Shown: positions 1 through 14,100, counted from the first letter of the stretch. The stretch: DNA of 64,000 bases from Solibacteraceae bacterium (GCA_021324015.1 JAJPJX010000093.1:62001-126000), one strand, 5' to 3'. Made by a program: numbers and translations. Notes: generated by a model not told the origin, from the sequence alone.

Positions 1-115
1 TTGGGCCTACCAGGCTGGTGACACCCGTGGGGATGGACAGGTGCACGCGGTTCACGCCCAGCACATCGCCGTAGAACTTGGAAACGTCGTCCAGTTCAAT
101 AGCACCAGCGTTCAT
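1..115 (-). CDS. ABC transporter ATP-binding protein, N-terminal fragment cut by window edge
   Basis: Only the first 38 codons are inside the window. The start ATG at 115-113 overlaps the stop of the upstream permease as ATGA, so the two are translationally coupled. The fragment reads [20 protein letters not shown] and ends in SLVGP, just where a Walker A motif (GPNGAGKST in its neighbour) would follow, which is the standard opening of an ABC ATPase. It would be a second ATPase in an ABC-2 type exporter operon, after the ATPase at 998-1927 and the permease at 112-1011. Substrate unknown. Confidence 0.8.
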   Translation of the reverse strand, partial: MNAGAIELDDVSKFYGDVLGVNRVHLSIPTGVTSLVGP

Positions 116-1011
116 CGCACCACCTCCACACCGCGAATCTTGCGCCCCAGCAGGAAGAGACAGATCAGGCAGACGCCCAGGAGCGCGGCCCAGCAACACC
201 AGATGGGAATCTCTTCGCCGCGCGCCACGCGGAAAAAGACCGCGCCGGCGCCGCGCCGCATCGGCTCTTCGAACAGCGAGACCCACACGGAGCCGATCAG
301 GTGGCTGATATTGAGCAGGTTGCCCCACCGGGTCCGCAGGATCCCGTTGATCGCCCCGCCGAAGCCCGCCGCCACGAAAAAGACGCCGAACAGCAAACCG
401 CCCGCGGCGGGCCGCCACTTGACCCACGCCGAAAGGGCCAGCGCCAGCAGCGAAAGCACCAGGATCCAGATCCAGGCGCCGAAGAACAGGCCCGCGGCGA
501 TGCGCAGGTTCGCGGCCATCCAACTCGCGCCTTCCAGATACCCCTGCAAGGCAAACAGCAGCAAGCCGGGCACCCAGGTCATCAGCGAGAGCAGCGTCAC
601 CAGCACCAGCATTTTGCCCAGCACGTACTCGGAGCGCGAAAAGGGGCGCGCCAGGTACAGCGGCAGCGCGTTGTTGGCCAGGTCCGGCGACACCTGTCCC
701 GGGCCCACAAACGCGGCCAGGAAGAACGCGCCCATGCTCTGGATGCCCAGGTAGGTCAGAAAGAAGCCGGCGTCGATGCGGATCAGCTTGTCCGCGTCCA
801 GGTTCAGCAGCTTCAAGGCGCTGAGATTGTGGTGCAGGTAGATCACCAGCGCGCAGATGAGCGGCCAAATGAAACTGGCAAGGAAGAACAGGTTCAGGAA
901 GCGCGAGCGGCGCATTTCCTCGAAGGCGTAGCGCGGAATTACCAGAAACCGCTGCCGCTCCGGGGTAAGCGGGCCTTCGTAGCGCCGATAGGTTTTTTTA
1001 TAGACGGCCAT
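112..1011 (-). CDS. ABC-2 type transporter permease
   Basis: This 299-residue integral membrane protein begins [19 protein letters not shown] and has about six hydrophobic segments (around residues 35-58, 85-110, 130-160, 165-190, 200-225 and 270-290), as expected for the membrane subunit of an ABC-2 exporter. The start at 1011 is chosen because it lies inside the last codons of the ATPase gene (14-nt overlap); longer readings would run antisense-style through that gene. It sits between two ATPase genes with overlaps on both sides, a single operon. The substrate cannot be read from sequence; related operons handle drugs, lipids, copper or gliding machinery. Confidence 0.85.
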   Translation of the reverse strand: MAVYKKTYRRYEGPLTPERQRFLVIPRYAFEEMRRSRFLNLFFLASFIWPLICALVIYLHHNLSALKLLNLDADKLIRIDAGFFLTYLGIQSMGAFFLAAFVGPGQVSPDLANNALPLYLARPFSRSEYVLGKMLVLVTLLSLMTWVPGLLLFALQGYLEGASWMAANLRIAAGLFFGAWIWILVLSLLALALSAWVKWRPAAGGLLFGVFFVAAGFGGAINGILRTRWGNLLNISHLIGSVWVSLFEEPMRRGAGAVFFRVARGEEIPIWCCWAALLGVCLICLFLLGRKIRGVEVVR

Positions 1012-1927
1012 TGGCGGGCTCCATGGCTTTGAAGAAAATGTCTTCAAGCGAGTCGCGCTTGCAGTGGATGCGCCGGATCTGCACCTGCTGCTGCGCCGCC
1101 AGTTCGTACAACTGCCGGATTTCGACCCCGTCCGGCAGCACGAGCTTGATGCGCCCGCCCGCACCCGGGGCCGTCTGGCAGCCCAGTTTCGCGAGGGCCG
1201 CCGTGAAGGTGCCGTTGGCGCCGCGCGTCTCGAGTTCCAGGAACTTCCGATTGGCGCGCCGCTCTTCCTCCAGGTTGCAAAAGGCGGCGATCTGCCCATC
1301 CTTCAGGATCAGCACCTGGTCGCAGCATTCCTCTACGTCCCGCAGCAGGTGCGAGGAGAGAATTAGGTGCAGGTCGCCGTGGTCCCGGATCTCCTGGATA
1401 AGCTGGATCATGCGCTTTCGCGCCGGCGGGTCAAGCCCGTTGGTGGGCTCGTCCAGGAACAGCACCTTCGGGCCATGCACGATGGCTTGCGCCAGCTTGG
1501 TCATCTGTTTCATGCCCAGCGAGTAGGTGCCGATCTGCCGGTAGCGTACTTCGCCCAAGCCCACGTAAAAGAACGCCTCGTGCGCCCTCTCCAGGGCCTG
1601 CTCCTGCGGCAGCCCGGACAGTTCCGCCATCAGCCGCACAAAGCGCACGCCGCTCATGGAGGCAATGAAGGAGTCGTTTTCCGGCATATAGCCGGTCAGC
1701 CCGCGCACCTGCCGCGCCCGGGTTCGAATATCCAACCCGATCACCCGCGCCGTGCCGGCCGCGGGAGCATGAAACCCCAGCAAGGTGTTGATAAGCGTCG
1801 ATTTGCCGGCGCCGTTGGGACCCAGCAGCCCGATCGACCGGCCGGTGAGCGAAGCCGTCAGCTTGTTCAGCACGGTTCGCTCGCCGAGCCGGACCTCCAG
1901 GTTGTCCAGTTCAATGACAGGCTGCAT
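998..1927 (-). CDS. ABC transporter ATP-binding protein
   Basis: A 309-residue ATPase with all core motifs: Walker [10 protein letters not shown] near residue 36, Q-loop region GYMPEN, signature-like YSLGMKQ, Walker [14 protein letters not shown] and switch histidine in LSSHLLRD. The C-terminal 80 residues after the nucleotide-binding domain resemble the extension of exporter ATPases of the CcmA/NatA type. It energises the permease encoded next (14-nt overlap). The ATG at 1927 is followed by a normal domain start ([17 protein letters not shown]). Its start is 88 nt from the end of the enolase-family gene, so it may form a transcription unit with that gene or its own. Confidence 0.92.
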   Translation of the reverse strand: MQPVIELDNLEVRLGERTVLNKLTASLTGRSIGLLGPNGAGKSTLINTLLGFHAPAAGTARVIGLDIRTRARQVRGLTGYMPENDSFIASMSGVRFVRLMAELSGLPQEQALERAHEAFFYVGLGEVRYRQIGTYSLGMKQMTKLAQAIVHGPKVLFLDEPTNGLDPPARKRMIQLIQEIRDHGDLHLILSSHLLRDVEECCDQVLILKDGQIAAFCNLEEERRANRKFLELETRGANGTFTAALAKLGCQTAPGAGGRIKLVLPDGVEIRQLYELAAQQQVQIRRIHCKRDSLEDIFFKAMEPANGRL

Positions 1928-2015
1928 GGCGGATTATCGAGCCGCAACCGCCAGGGAGCGGTTCAAACCCTATCCTACTGCCTATACGCAGACTGGTTGT
2001 GCCTTGTTCCTGGCA

Positions 2016-3386
2016 TCAATAGGTGACGGCGTTGACGTATTTGCCGTCTTCGTCGAAATGCGGCCACGGACCCACGCGGCGGAACCCGGAAACGATGAAA
2101 TCGTCATACATTGGCGTGGGCTCGAAGTAGCCCGGATACCGCAGGTGCTCCTTGATCACTTCGGCGTTCAGTTCCACGCCCAGACCGGGCTTGTCGGGCA
2201 CGGGGATGTAGCCGTTCTGGATAATGGGCTTTGCGGGCCCGGTCACCAGGTCCTGCCACCAGGGCATGTCTACCGCGTGGTTTTCCATGACCACGAAATT
2301 CCGCAAGGTGCACGCCAGGTGCACGCTGGCCATGCAGCCCACCGGCGAGCCGGCGAAGTGCAGCACCGTGGGAATCCCGTGCATGTCCGCATAGTCAGCG
2401 ATGCGCTTGGTCTCCCGCAGCGCACCGGACGTTTCCGGGTCCGGCTGGATGAGGTCCACCGCCTGGTTGTCGATGAGGTTCTGGAACCCTTCTTCCAGTC
2501 CGAAGGCATCCTCGCCGGTGAGCGTGGGCGTGGTGGTGGCGTCGCTGATCTGCTTGAGACCGCGCCAGTCCCGGTAGTCGACGAAATCTTCCGCCCAGGC
2601 CAACTGGTAGGGTTCGAACGCGCGCGCGTAGCGGATGGCGTCGTTTACCGTCAGCCTGCCGAAGTGATCCGCCCCCAAGGGTTGATCCCAGCCGATGGCG
2701 TCGCGTACGGCGGCGATGTACTCGCACATGTACCCCAGGCCTTTCTCGGTGGCCACGCCGTTCACGTTCACGGCTCCCGGCCGGTCCTCCACCAGGCTGG
2801 TGTACAGATCCATCTTGAAAAACGTGAAGCCCATCTTCTTCCGGTCGGCCATGCGCTTGCCGTAGATCTTGGGATCCTTGTGCCCGGTGGTGTCGCAGTA
2901 GATCCGGATCTTGTCCCGCAGCTTGTTGCCGATCAGGCGCCAGGCCGGAACGCCATAGACCTTGCCGGCGATATCGTGCAGCGCCATGTCCACGGCGCTG
3001 TAGCCCCCGCCCATGCGTCCCTGGCCGGCGAAGGGCCGGATCTGTGACAGCCGGGCGTCGATCTGGAGAGGATTCTTGCCCAACAGGTGCGCCTTCAGGA
3101 TCAGGGCGATGCCCTTGACCCCGGCATCCCGCACCTCGCCCAGGCCGTAGACCCCCTGGTTGGTGTCAATGCGGATGATGGGATAGTCGTAATTCGCGGC
3201 GACCGTGCAGGCCCGCATGTCGGTGATCTTCAGATCACTCGGCGAAGAATTGGTGTTGACGCCCGCGGCGCTGCGGGACTGTGCGGCTGCCTCTGCCGGC
3301 CCAGAGGCGGCCCCCAACGCGGCCAGGCCGGCGGCGTGTTGCAACATGCTCCGGCGGCTCAAGCCCCGTATCGGCTGGGAATCCAT
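2016..3386 (-). CDS. Tat-exported mandelate racemase/enolase-superfamily enzyme (probable acid-sugar dehydratase)
   Basis: A 456-residue protein with a twin-arginine leader (SRRSMLQHAAGLAALGAAS) then an enolase-superfamily fold. Metal ligands are visible as D240 (ADHFG), E266 (WAEDF) and E292 (TGED), spaced 26 residues each exactly as D195/E221/E247 of mandelate racemase; D316 (QPDPE) and H343 (LHFAG) keep the Asp-His dyad spacing of 27. At the other face the KxK of the racemase is K191-x-D193, more like sugar-acid dehydratases. So I infer abstraction of an alpha proton from a carboxylate sugar, probably dehydration. Export is unusual, as characterised relatives act in the cytoplasm. Substrate unknown. 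Confidence 0.85.
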   Translation of the reverse strand: MDSQPIRGLSRRSMLQHAAGLAALGAASGPAEAAAQSRSAAGVNTNSSPSDLKITDMRACTVAANYDYPIIRIDTNQGVYGLGEVRDAGVKGIALILKAHLLGKNPLQIDARLSQIRPFAGQGRMGGGYSAVDMALHDIAGKVYGVPAWRLIGNKLRDKIRIYCDTTGHKDPKIYGKRMADRKKMGFTFFKMDLYTSLVEDRPGAVNVNGVATEKGLGYMCEYIAAVRDAIGWDQPLGADHFGRLTVNDAIRYARAFEPYQLAWAEDFVDYRDWRGLKQISDATTTPTLTGEDAFGLEEGFQNLIDNQAVDLIQPDPETSGALRETKRIADYADMHGIPTVLHFAGSPVGCMASVHLACTLRNFVVMENHAVDMPWWQDLVTGPAKPIIQNGYIPVPDKPGLGVELNAEVIKEHLRYPGYFEPTPMYDDFIVSGFRRVGPWPHFDEDGKYVNAVTY

Positions 3387-3437
3387 ACCGATTATGGTAG
3401 CAGGAGATCTGAAATGCCGATTTCCGGCGCGCTGCGC

Positions 3438-4238
3438 CTACCACAGGTGGTAATAGCCGTCCCGCTCGAGCACATCTACCGGCCCGCCGAACAGCGGAGA
3501 CAGCACTTCCTTGCGCAGCATCTCCGCCTTGGCGCCGTCGCCGAAGACGCGCCCCTGCTTGATGAGAATGACGCGCCCGATCTCCGGGATGATGTCCGGC
3601 AGGTGATGGGTCACCAGGATGATGCTGGTGCCCGCCTGCGCCAGCTTGCGGAAAATCTCGCGCAACTCCCGCTGCGCGTGGAAGTCCAGGCTGTTGGTGG
3701 GCTCATCCAGGATGAGCGCCTGCGGGTCGTGCACCAGCGCCCGCGCGATCAGCACGCGCCGCGCCTCCCCGGAAGAGAGTTCCGTCATCATCCGGCCGGC
3801 CAGGTGCGGAATCTCCAGCAGGTCCAGCACCTCCCCGGTCTTCCGCTGCATCTCCGCGGTTACCTCGTGCCAGGGGCACAGTTCCACGCTGCTGAAGAAG
3901 CCGGAGAGGATCAGCTCCCGGCCGGAGACGTCACGCGTGCAGGTCTGCATCAGGTCGTTGGTCACGATGCCTAGCAGCGTGCGCAGGTCCCAAACGTGCC
4001 AGCGGTCCCGCCCCAGCAGGCGCACCAGCGCGCCTTCGGGCGTGTAGCGCGGCCAGCATTCGCGGGTGATCGCTTTGATCAGCGAGGACTTCCCCGAGCC
4101 GTTCGGACCCAGGATGCCAACATGTTCGCCCACGGCGATGGAGAGCGTGAGCCGGTCCAGAGCCACGCGCTCGCCGCGGACCACGGTCACGTTCTGGAGT
4201 TCAATCAGGGGAGGAGCGGCGCTCCGTGGAGAGGACAA
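3438..4238 (-). CDS. Stand-alone ABC ATPase (ModF/YlmA-like)
   Basis: A 266-residue ABC ATPase: Walker A GPNGSGKSS, signature LSSGEARRVLIARAL, Walker B ALILDEPTNSLD, switch LVTHH. No ATG precedes the domain after the rhodanese stop; I choose the TTG at 4238 because GGAGA lies about 9 nt upstream and the protein then starts MSSPRSAAPPLIELQ directly before the first strand. The ATG-initiated longer form would read through the rhodanese gene in another frame. There is no permease or binding protein beside it, so it may work with unlinked subunits or in a non-transport role, as suggested for ModF/PhrA-type ATPases. Co-oriented with rhodanese and murA. Confidence 0.82.
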   Translation of the reverse strand: MSSPRSAAPPLIELQNVTVVRGERVALDRLTLSIAVGEHVGILGPNGSGKSSLIKAITRECWPRYTPEGALVRLLGRDRWHVWDLRTLLGIVTNDLMQTCTRDVSGRELILSGFFSSVELCPWHEVTAEMQRKTGEVLDLLEIPHLAGRMMTELSSGEARRVLIARALVHDPQALILDEPTNSLDFHAQRELREIFRKLAQAGTSIILVTHHLPDIIPEIGRVILIKQGRVFGDGAKAEMLRKEVLSPLFGGPVDVLERDGYYHLW

Positions 4239-4255
4239 TGCACTGGTTCTCCGGG

Positions 4256-4624
4256 CTATTTTTCGATCGGCAGTCCCGCCTGCTGCCAGGCGCGCCAGCC
4301 GCCGTCCAGGGAGATGGCGTTCGGATAGCCCATCTGCTGCAAGGCGTCGGCGGCCAGCGCGGAGCGGTATCCGCCGCCGCAGTACAGCACCAGGATCGTG
4401 TTCTTGTCCGGCACCTTCGCTTCGATATCGCGCTCGATAACGCCCTTGCCGATATGCATTGCGCCGGCGGCGTGAGCGGCGGCCCATTCGTTATCCTCGC
4501 GCACATCCACCAGCAGGTGTGTCTCGCCGTCCGTCCGCATCTTCTGATAGCCCTGAACGTCGATCCGCTTTACGCGCGCCTTGGCCTCGTCAACCAGCTT
4601 CAAAAACCCTGGACTGTGCACCAT
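4256..4624 (-). CDS. Rhodanese-like sulfurtransferase, single domain
   Basis: A 122-residue single rhodanese domain without signal peptide. Visible landmarks are the LLVDVREDNEW strand, the active-site loop LYCGGGYRSALAA with the catalytic cysteine and the CxxGxR pattern, and the closing GGWRAWQ. Such proteins move sulfane sulfur from donors such as thiosulfate or persulfides to acceptors. It lies 15 nt downstream of murA and 17 nt upstream of the ABC ATPase, so it is likely co-transcribed with them although no functional link is obvious. Confidence 0.9.
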   Translation of the reverse strand: MVHSPGFLKLVDEAKARVKRIDVQGYQKMRTDGETHLLVDVREDNEWAAAHAAGAMHIGKGVIERDIEAKVPDKNTILVLYCGGGYRSALAADALQQMGYPNAISLDGGWRAWQQAGLPIEK

Positions 4625-4639
4625 GCCCTGTTCGTGCTC

Positions 4640-5888
<1,249 letters not shown>

Positions 5889-5896
<8 letters not shown>

Positions 5897-6779
5897 GAAT
5901 TGCCTGTGAAACCCGTCCGCCCGCCGCGGCCAGGCGCCTCTCCGCGGCTTCCCGATCCGCTCCCGTTTTGGCCATCACGATGGCCGTGCGCACGCTGTCG
6001 CCCGCCTCCGCCAGCAGTTCGCCAGCGCGCTCGTAGCTAACCCCCGCGGCCCGCGCGATGATGCGCCGCGCCCGGTCCACCAGCTTACTGTTCTTCGGTT
6101 GCACATTCACCATCAGGTTACCGAAGACGTAGCCCAGGCGTATGAAAGTGGCCGTGGTCAGCATGTTCAGGACCAGCTTGGTGGCCGTGCCGGCTTTCAT
6201 GCGCGTGGAGCCGGCCAGCACCTCCGGACCGGTCACCGGGGTAATGGGAAAGCGCGCCAGCCTCGCCAACTCCGAATCCGGCGTGCAACTGATCCCGATG
6301 GTCGCCGCTCCCAGGCGGTTGGCCTCCGCGATAGCGCCCAGCACGTAAGGTGTGCGCCCGCTGGCCGCGATCCCCGCCAGCACATCCCGCGCCGTGAAGC
6401 CGCGCTCCCGCAGGTCGCGCACGCCGGTCTCCGGATCGTCCTCGGTGGCCTCGGTGGGATGCGCCAGCGCCGCTTCGCCGCCGGCCATGATACCCTGCAC
6501 CAGGCTGTGGTCCACGCTGAAGGTCGGCGGGCATTCGGAAGCGTCCAGCACCCCCAGCCGCCCGCTGGTTCCGGCCCCGATGTAGAAGAGCCGCCCGCCC
6601 TGTTCGAAAGCGGACGCGATGGCATCCACGGCTCGGGCGATGGCCGGAATCTCCCGCGCCACGGTCTCGGCCACCTTCCGGTCTTCCGCATTGATGATGC
6701 GCAGCACCTCTTCGGTGGGCAGCGTGTCGATGGCTTCCGAGGCAGGGTTCACCTGCTCCGTGATGAGGTGTTCCAGCAT
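5889..6779 (-). CDS. murQ: N-acetylmuramic acid 6-phosphate etherase
   Basis: A 296-residue SIS-domain protein that cleaves the D-lactyl ether of MurNAc-6-phosphate to GlcNAc-6-phosphate in cell-wall recycling. The signature GAGTSGRLGVLDASECPPTF is complete, as is TGPEVLAGSTRMKAGTATK later on. Length matches the family. It overlaps murA by 8 nt and follows a sugar isomerase/epimerase by 15 nt. No anhydro-MurNAc kinase (anmK) or PTS MurP partner is in the window, so the source of its substrate is encoded elsewhere. Confidence 0.95.
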
Positions 6780-6795
6780 GCGCGTGCTTGCGGCC

Positions 6796-7629
6796 CTACA
6801 GAACGCCCGCCTTCTGCATGACCTCGCGCGCGCTCGCCAACCCCAGCCGCGCGCCCTCCTCCGGCGGCATGTCCTTCAAGCCGCGTCCGAAGACCTCCAC
6901 GCTGACACCGTCCGCGTAGCCGATCTCTTTCAGCGCGCGGAAGAAGCCCGCCAGGTCGATCACACCTTCCCCGGGCAGAAGACGCTGGTTGTCGCGCACC
7001 TGCTCCGGCGGGAGCTTCGCCGAATCGTTCACCTGCACGTGCACGATCCCGGCGCGGCCCGCCTTGAGTATGTCTTCCGGGGTCGCTCCGGCATGGTACC
7101 AGTGCCAGGAATCCAGCAGCACCCCGCAGTTGGGTCCGCACTCCCGGGCGAAGGCCAGCATGTCGGGCATCCGCCAGATGAACTCGTGCGGCGCCATTTG
7201 GCGCAAGTGCAAGGGGCTGATGAATTCGAATCCCAGACGCACGTGGGAACGCGCCAGAATGTCCGCGCAAGCCCGGAACCGCTTCAGATACAGCGCCCGG
7301 AGCTCCGCTTTGGGTGTCTGGCTGGAGGGCATGATCCAGGTGGTCATGCGCGGGCAGCCGATGGCGGCGGCGAATTGCGCCGCCGGCTCGAGCTTGGCGA
7401 GGTCTTTTTCGAAGGCGGCGTCATCCTTACGAAACTCCACCGGCAACCCCACCACCGCGGGCTGCAGTTGCAGGTGTTCGAGGAGCGATTTGGTGGCGGG
7501 CACGCCCTCCGCGAAGGCCTTGGCCAGGTCTACATCGACCCCTCCGTAGCCGGTACGGGCGGCCAACCGGGCGAATTCCGGCCACGGGGCCCGGCCCGCA
7601 GTCAGCGTTCCGTTCAGTGCGATGTACAT
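6796..7629 (-). CDS. Sugar phosphate isomerase/epimerase (xylose isomerase-like TIM barrel)
   Basis: A 277-residue protein of the AP endonuclease 2/xylose isomerase-like barrel family. Seen in the sequence: GYGGVDVDL near residue 28, LGFEFISP with a probable metal-binding Glu, LLDSWHWYHAG with Asp and His ligands, IVHVQVNDS and YADGVSVEVFG with a late Glu, in the order these families place their divalent-metal ligands. No signal peptide. It heads the murQ-murA cluster, so a role in amino-sugar or wall-sugar turnover is possible but is inference from position only. Confidence 0.8.
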   Translation of the reverse strand: MYIALNGTLTAGRAPWPEFARLAARTGYGGVDVDLAKAFAEGVPATKSLLEHLQLQPAVVGLPVEFRKDDAAFEKDLAKLEPAAQFAAAIGCPRMTTWIMPSSQTPKAELRALYLKRFRACADILARSHVRLGFEFISPLHLRQMAPHEFIWRMPDMLAFARECGPNCGVLLDSWHWYHAGATPEDILKAGRAGIVHVQVNDSAKLPPEQVRDNQRLLPGEGVIDLAGFFRALKEIGYADGVSVEVFGRGLKDMPPEEGARLGLASAREVMQKAGVL

Positions 7630-7718
7630 GAACCTGTCCGGGAGGACCGCCTAGCCCGGTTTCGGGCGGCGCGCTCCCGCGAACTACCATGGTACGGCAG
7701 TTCCGGGAGCCCCGCACT

Positions 7719-7853
7719 TCACCACGGTACCGAGTAAAGCCGTCTGCAGGTGGCACAGCGATAGTGGCCGTGAATCGGCCACGTGGCCCCGCTGTGCATG
7801 ATCGCGCACCAAAGCGTGCTCAACTTGGACAGCCGCTTTTGCACCCTTTTCAT
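7719..7853 (-). CDS. Small Cys-x2-Cys protein, 44 residues
   Basis: A short frame MKRVQKRLSKLSTLWCAIMH followed by a tail GHYRCATCRRLYSVPW. It starts at the ATG at 7853 with a strong ribosome site (AAGGTGGGG, about 6 nt upstream). The basic amphipathic front and the tail with WP-x-HGHY, CxxC and a terminal VPW look like a small conserved acidobacterial protein family that I recall but cannot verify here; the CxxC could be half of a zinc or disulfide site. It lies alone, transcribed away from clpB. A longer frame upstream to 8048 would run into clpB antisense and has no comparable start signal. Confidence 0.55.
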   Translation of the reverse strand: MKRVQKRLSKLSTLWCAIMHSGATWPIHGHYRCATCRRLYSVPW

Positions 7854-7910
7854 TGCCACCCCACCTTTCACTCGGTATAGATGCGGGAGATCCCGCCCGC
7901 GTTGCGCCTC

Positions 7911-7983
7911 ACCACCGTGGTGGCCCAATCTTGCCTGCCGTGACACGGCGGTCCAAAAATAGGGACAGGAGCATCTAAAAAGC

Positions 7984-7984
<1 letters not shown>
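7911..7984 (+). promoter_or_regulatory. Putative clpB promoter with palindromic operator
   Basis: A perfect 13-nt inverted repeat GCCGTG-A-CACGGC lies at 7937-7949, about 35 nt before the clpB ATG. It falls in the gap between a possible -35 (TTGCCT, 7931-7936) and an AT-rich -10-like stretch (CAAAAATA, 7954-7961), where a repressor would block polymerase. A second small repeat CCACC-GT-GGTGG is just upstream (7911-7922). No CIRCE or HAIR element is recognisable, so if this is a heat-shock operator it is of another type. AGGAG at 7967-7971 serves as ribosome site. Confidence 0.4.
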
Positions 7985-10614
<2,630 letters not shown>

Positions 10615-10632
10615 GTTACACTAAGAGCGGGA

Positions 10633-11106
10633 ATGCACAAGTTCTTCACCCGGCCTGAGTTGGTCCGGCAGCGCGCCCTGTGGAAGCAGGCCGGCAGGAA
10701 GGTGGTTTTTACCAACGGTTGTTACGACCTGCTGCACCCAGGCCATGTCCGCCTGCTCGAAAAGGCCCGGTCCCTGGGGGATGTGCTCATCCTGGCTCTG
10801 AACTCGGACGACAGCGTGCGGCGGCTCAAGGGCCCCTCCCGGCCGCTGATTCCCGAAATGGAACGGGCCGCCGTCGCCGGCGCCCTGGAAGCCGTGGACG
10901 CAGTCACGCTGTTTGACGAGGACACCCCCCGCGAGCTGATCGCCGCCGTGCTGCCGGACGTGCTGGTCAAAGGTGCGGACTGGGCGCATTGGATCGCCGG
11001 CCGCGAGGAAGTGGAGGCTGCCGGAGGCCAGGTCATGGCTCTGGCCCTGGAACCAGGTTATTCCACTACCGGAATAGTAGAAAAACTCCTACTGCGCCAG
11101 CCTTGA
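10633..11106 (+). CDS. D-glycero-beta-D-manno-heptose 1-phosphate adenylyltransferase (HldE C-terminal type, RfaE2)
   Basis: A 157-residue cytidylyltransferase-like protein equal to the C-terminal half of bifunctional HldE. It has the nucleotidyltransferase signature [13 protein letters not shown] (HxGH), [13 protein letters not shown] and [10 protein letters not shown] typical of RfaE2, and the end motif [10 protein letters not shown]. It makes ADP-heptose for lipopolysaccharide core. The kinase half is absent, as in organisms with split HldA/HldC, so a separate kinase is expected elsewhere. Its TGA overlaps the TTG start of mfd. Confidence 0.9.
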   Translation: MHKFFTRPELVRQRALWKQAGRKVVFTNGCYDLLHPGHVRLLEKARSLGDVLILALNSDDSVRRLKGPSRPLIPEMERAAVAGALEAVDAVTLFDEDTPRELIAAVLPDVLVKGADWAHWIAGREEVEAAGGQVMALALEPGYSTTGIVEKLLLRQP

Positions 11107-14100
11107 CTCATCCCGCCATCCGTGACCTGTTTCTTGGCCTGGGCCGCCACCCGGTGTTTCAGGAACTTCTCAAGCGCCTTTCCGATCCCGGCCGGTATTC
11201 CCTGGCGGGCCTGACCACCACTGCCAAAGCGCTCTATATTGTATTGCTGTGGCAGCACTTCCAGCGGCCTCTGCTGGTCGTGGTGGACGGCAACAAAGAG
11301 GCTGAGGCGCTCTCCGAGGCGATCGATACGTTCTACGACCTGCTGGCGGCGCGCCGCGAGCGGGGCGGCCCCCAACTGCTCTCCGCCCTCGACGTCCTGC
11401 CCATGCAGGGAATGTCCCCGCACGCCGAAATCCTGGAGCGGCGGGCCATCGGACTTTGGCGCCTGGCCGAGGAGCGCGCTCCCATCACGGTATTGCCGGT
11501 CGCCGCCGCCCTGTTGCGCTTGCAGCCGGCGGATTTCTACCGCCAGCTTGCCCTGCACCTCCGCGCGGGCGACGAAGTGTTGCTGGATGAAGTGGTTGCG
11601 CACCTGGAGAGCATCGGCTACGAGCGCCGGGAACCGGTCGAGATGGTGGGTGAATATTCGGTCAGGGGCGGCATCCTGGATGTCTTCTCGCCGGAGAGCC
11701 CGAAGCCAGTCCGCTTGGACCTGTTCGGTGACCAGGTGGAAAGCATTCGCCGCTTTGACCCGGAGTCGCAGCGCTCGGTGCTGAAGATCGAGGAATGCAC
11801 CCTGTTGCCCCTGAGCGAGTACCCGCGCAACCGCGCGGTGCTGAGCGAACTGGGCGAACTACTACGCGAATCGGGAACGCCCGCCCGGGAACTGCCCAAC
11901 CCTGGTGAGCCGTTCCCTGGCTGGGAACTTCTGGTTCCCATGGTCCGCCCCAGGCAGGCATCCGTTTTCGCCCTTTCCCAGCGGCCCATGGTGGTCTGGG
12001 ACGAGCCCGCACAGATCCGCGGCGCCACCGAACGTTTTTGGAAACGCCTCGCGCAGGCAGAACCCTCCGCGGCCTTCGACCCCGCCCGCATCTTTATGAA
12101 CTGGGATGAGTTAGAGGCTGCCGCCGAGTCTCTGCCGCAGCTTGGCATGGAAGAGCTGGAACTGGGCGGACAGAGTTCGGCATTCTATGTCCCCACGCGC
12201 CCCTCGATGAGCTTTCGCGGCAACATGCAGGTGGCCATCGCGGAGGCACGCACGCTAGTAGAGTCCGGCCACCGGGTGGCTTTTTTTGCCGCGTCCACGG
12301 GAGAACTCGAGCGCGTCGCGGATATTTTCAACGAGTATGGCGTGGCCTATCAGCTCGGCCTCGAGCAGTCCGAAAGTACCCCGGAATATCTGGCCGAGCG
12401 GGCCTATATGGCCGGCTCGGTGGCTTCGATCTATCTGATTCGCGGTCAGATCGCGCACGGGGTGATTTTCCGGGACGCGCTCTTGGCGGTGTTCGGCTCC
12501 GAAGACCTCTTCGAAAGCTCGGAACTGGTGGCCCGCGCACCCGCTGCCAAGTCCCACCTGGCCACCTTCTCCGCCGACCTGATCGATCTCAAGCCAGGCG
12601 ACTACGTAGTTCACGTGGAACACGGGGTGGCCCAATACCTGGGGCTGCGCGAAATCGCCCAGGGGGAGGCCAAAGGGGACTACATGCTGCTCGAATACGC
12701 GGGCGGCAGCAAGCTATATGTCCCGCTCACCCGCATGGACCTGGTGCAGCGCTTCCGGGGCGCGGGCGATAGCCCGCCGGCCCTGGACCGCATGGGCGGC
12801 AGCACCTGGACCCGGACCAAAACGCGGGTCAAGGCCAAAATGCGCGACATGGCCGACGAGTTACTGAAACTCTACGCCCAGCGCCGCATGACGGAGGGTT
12901 TCGCCTTCTCCCCGGACAGCAACTGGCAGCGGGAGTTCGAGGATGCTTTCGAGTACACGGAGACAAGAGACCAGGTCACCGCTATTCAGGAGATCAAGCG
13001 GGACATGCAGAACCCGCAACCCATGGACCGGCTCTTATGCGGGGACGTGGGCTTCGGGAAGACCGAGGTGGTCATGCGGGCTGCGTTCAAGGCCCTGGGG
13101 GACGGCAAGCAGGTGGCGGTTCTGGCCCCCACCACGGTGCTTACCTTCCAGCATTTCGAAACCTTTAAGCGCCGCTTCCAGCCCTTCCCAGTACGCATCG
13201 AGATGTTCAGCCGCTTCCGCAGCCCCAAAGAACTTAAAGCTGCCCTCGCGGATCTCTCAGAAGGCAGGGTGGATATTGCCATCGGCACGCACCGGCTGCT
13301 CTCCCAGGACGTGGTCTTCCGAGACTTGGGCCTGGTGATCGTGGACGAAGAGCAGCGCTTTGGTGTGAAGCACAAGGAGCGCCTGAAGCAGCTCAAAAAG
13401 AGCGTGGACGTGGTGACCATGAGCGCCACCCCCATTCCCAGAACACTACATATGTCATTGCTGGGTCTGCGGGACATGTCGGTGATCGAAACTCCGCCCA
13501 AAGACCGCCTGGCGATTCACACCGTGGTGGCGCATTTCCATCCCGAGCTGGTGCGCTCCGCCGTCGAGCTAGAGCTGGGGCGAGGTGGGCAGGTCTATTT
13601 TCTCCACAACCGGGTGGATTCCATCTGGGCGAGGGCTGCCAGTATCCAGGAGTTGGTCCCACAGGCCCGTATAGGCGTGGGGCACGGGCAGATGGGCGAG
13701 GCCGAACTGGAACACACCATGCTCCGCTTCATGCGCCATGAGTATGACGTGTTCGTCTGTACTACCATAGTAGAAAATGGGCTGGACATTCCGCTGGCCA
13801 ACACCATCGTCATCGAGAATGCCGAGCGCTATGGCCTCTCGGAACTGTACCAGTTGCGGGGCAGGGTAGGCCGCTCCAACCGCCGGGCCTACGCCTACCT
13901 GCTGGTTCCGCCGGATAGCGAACTCACCGAGGTGGCCCGCAAACGCCTGGCGGCGCTGAAGGAGTTTAGCGACCTGGGCGCGGGCTTCAAAATCGCGGCG
14001 TTGGACCTGGAGCTACGGGGGGCCGGCAACCTGCTTGGCGGCGAGCAGCATGGCCACATCAACGCCGTGGGCTTCGACATGTACGTCCGCATGCTGGAGG

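Noticed and set aside
10989-11102. N-terminal extension of mfd to an upstream ATG
   Set aside because: It lies wholly inside the heptose adenylyltransferase gene in another frame; TTG 11103 fits the overlap and the family N-terminus.
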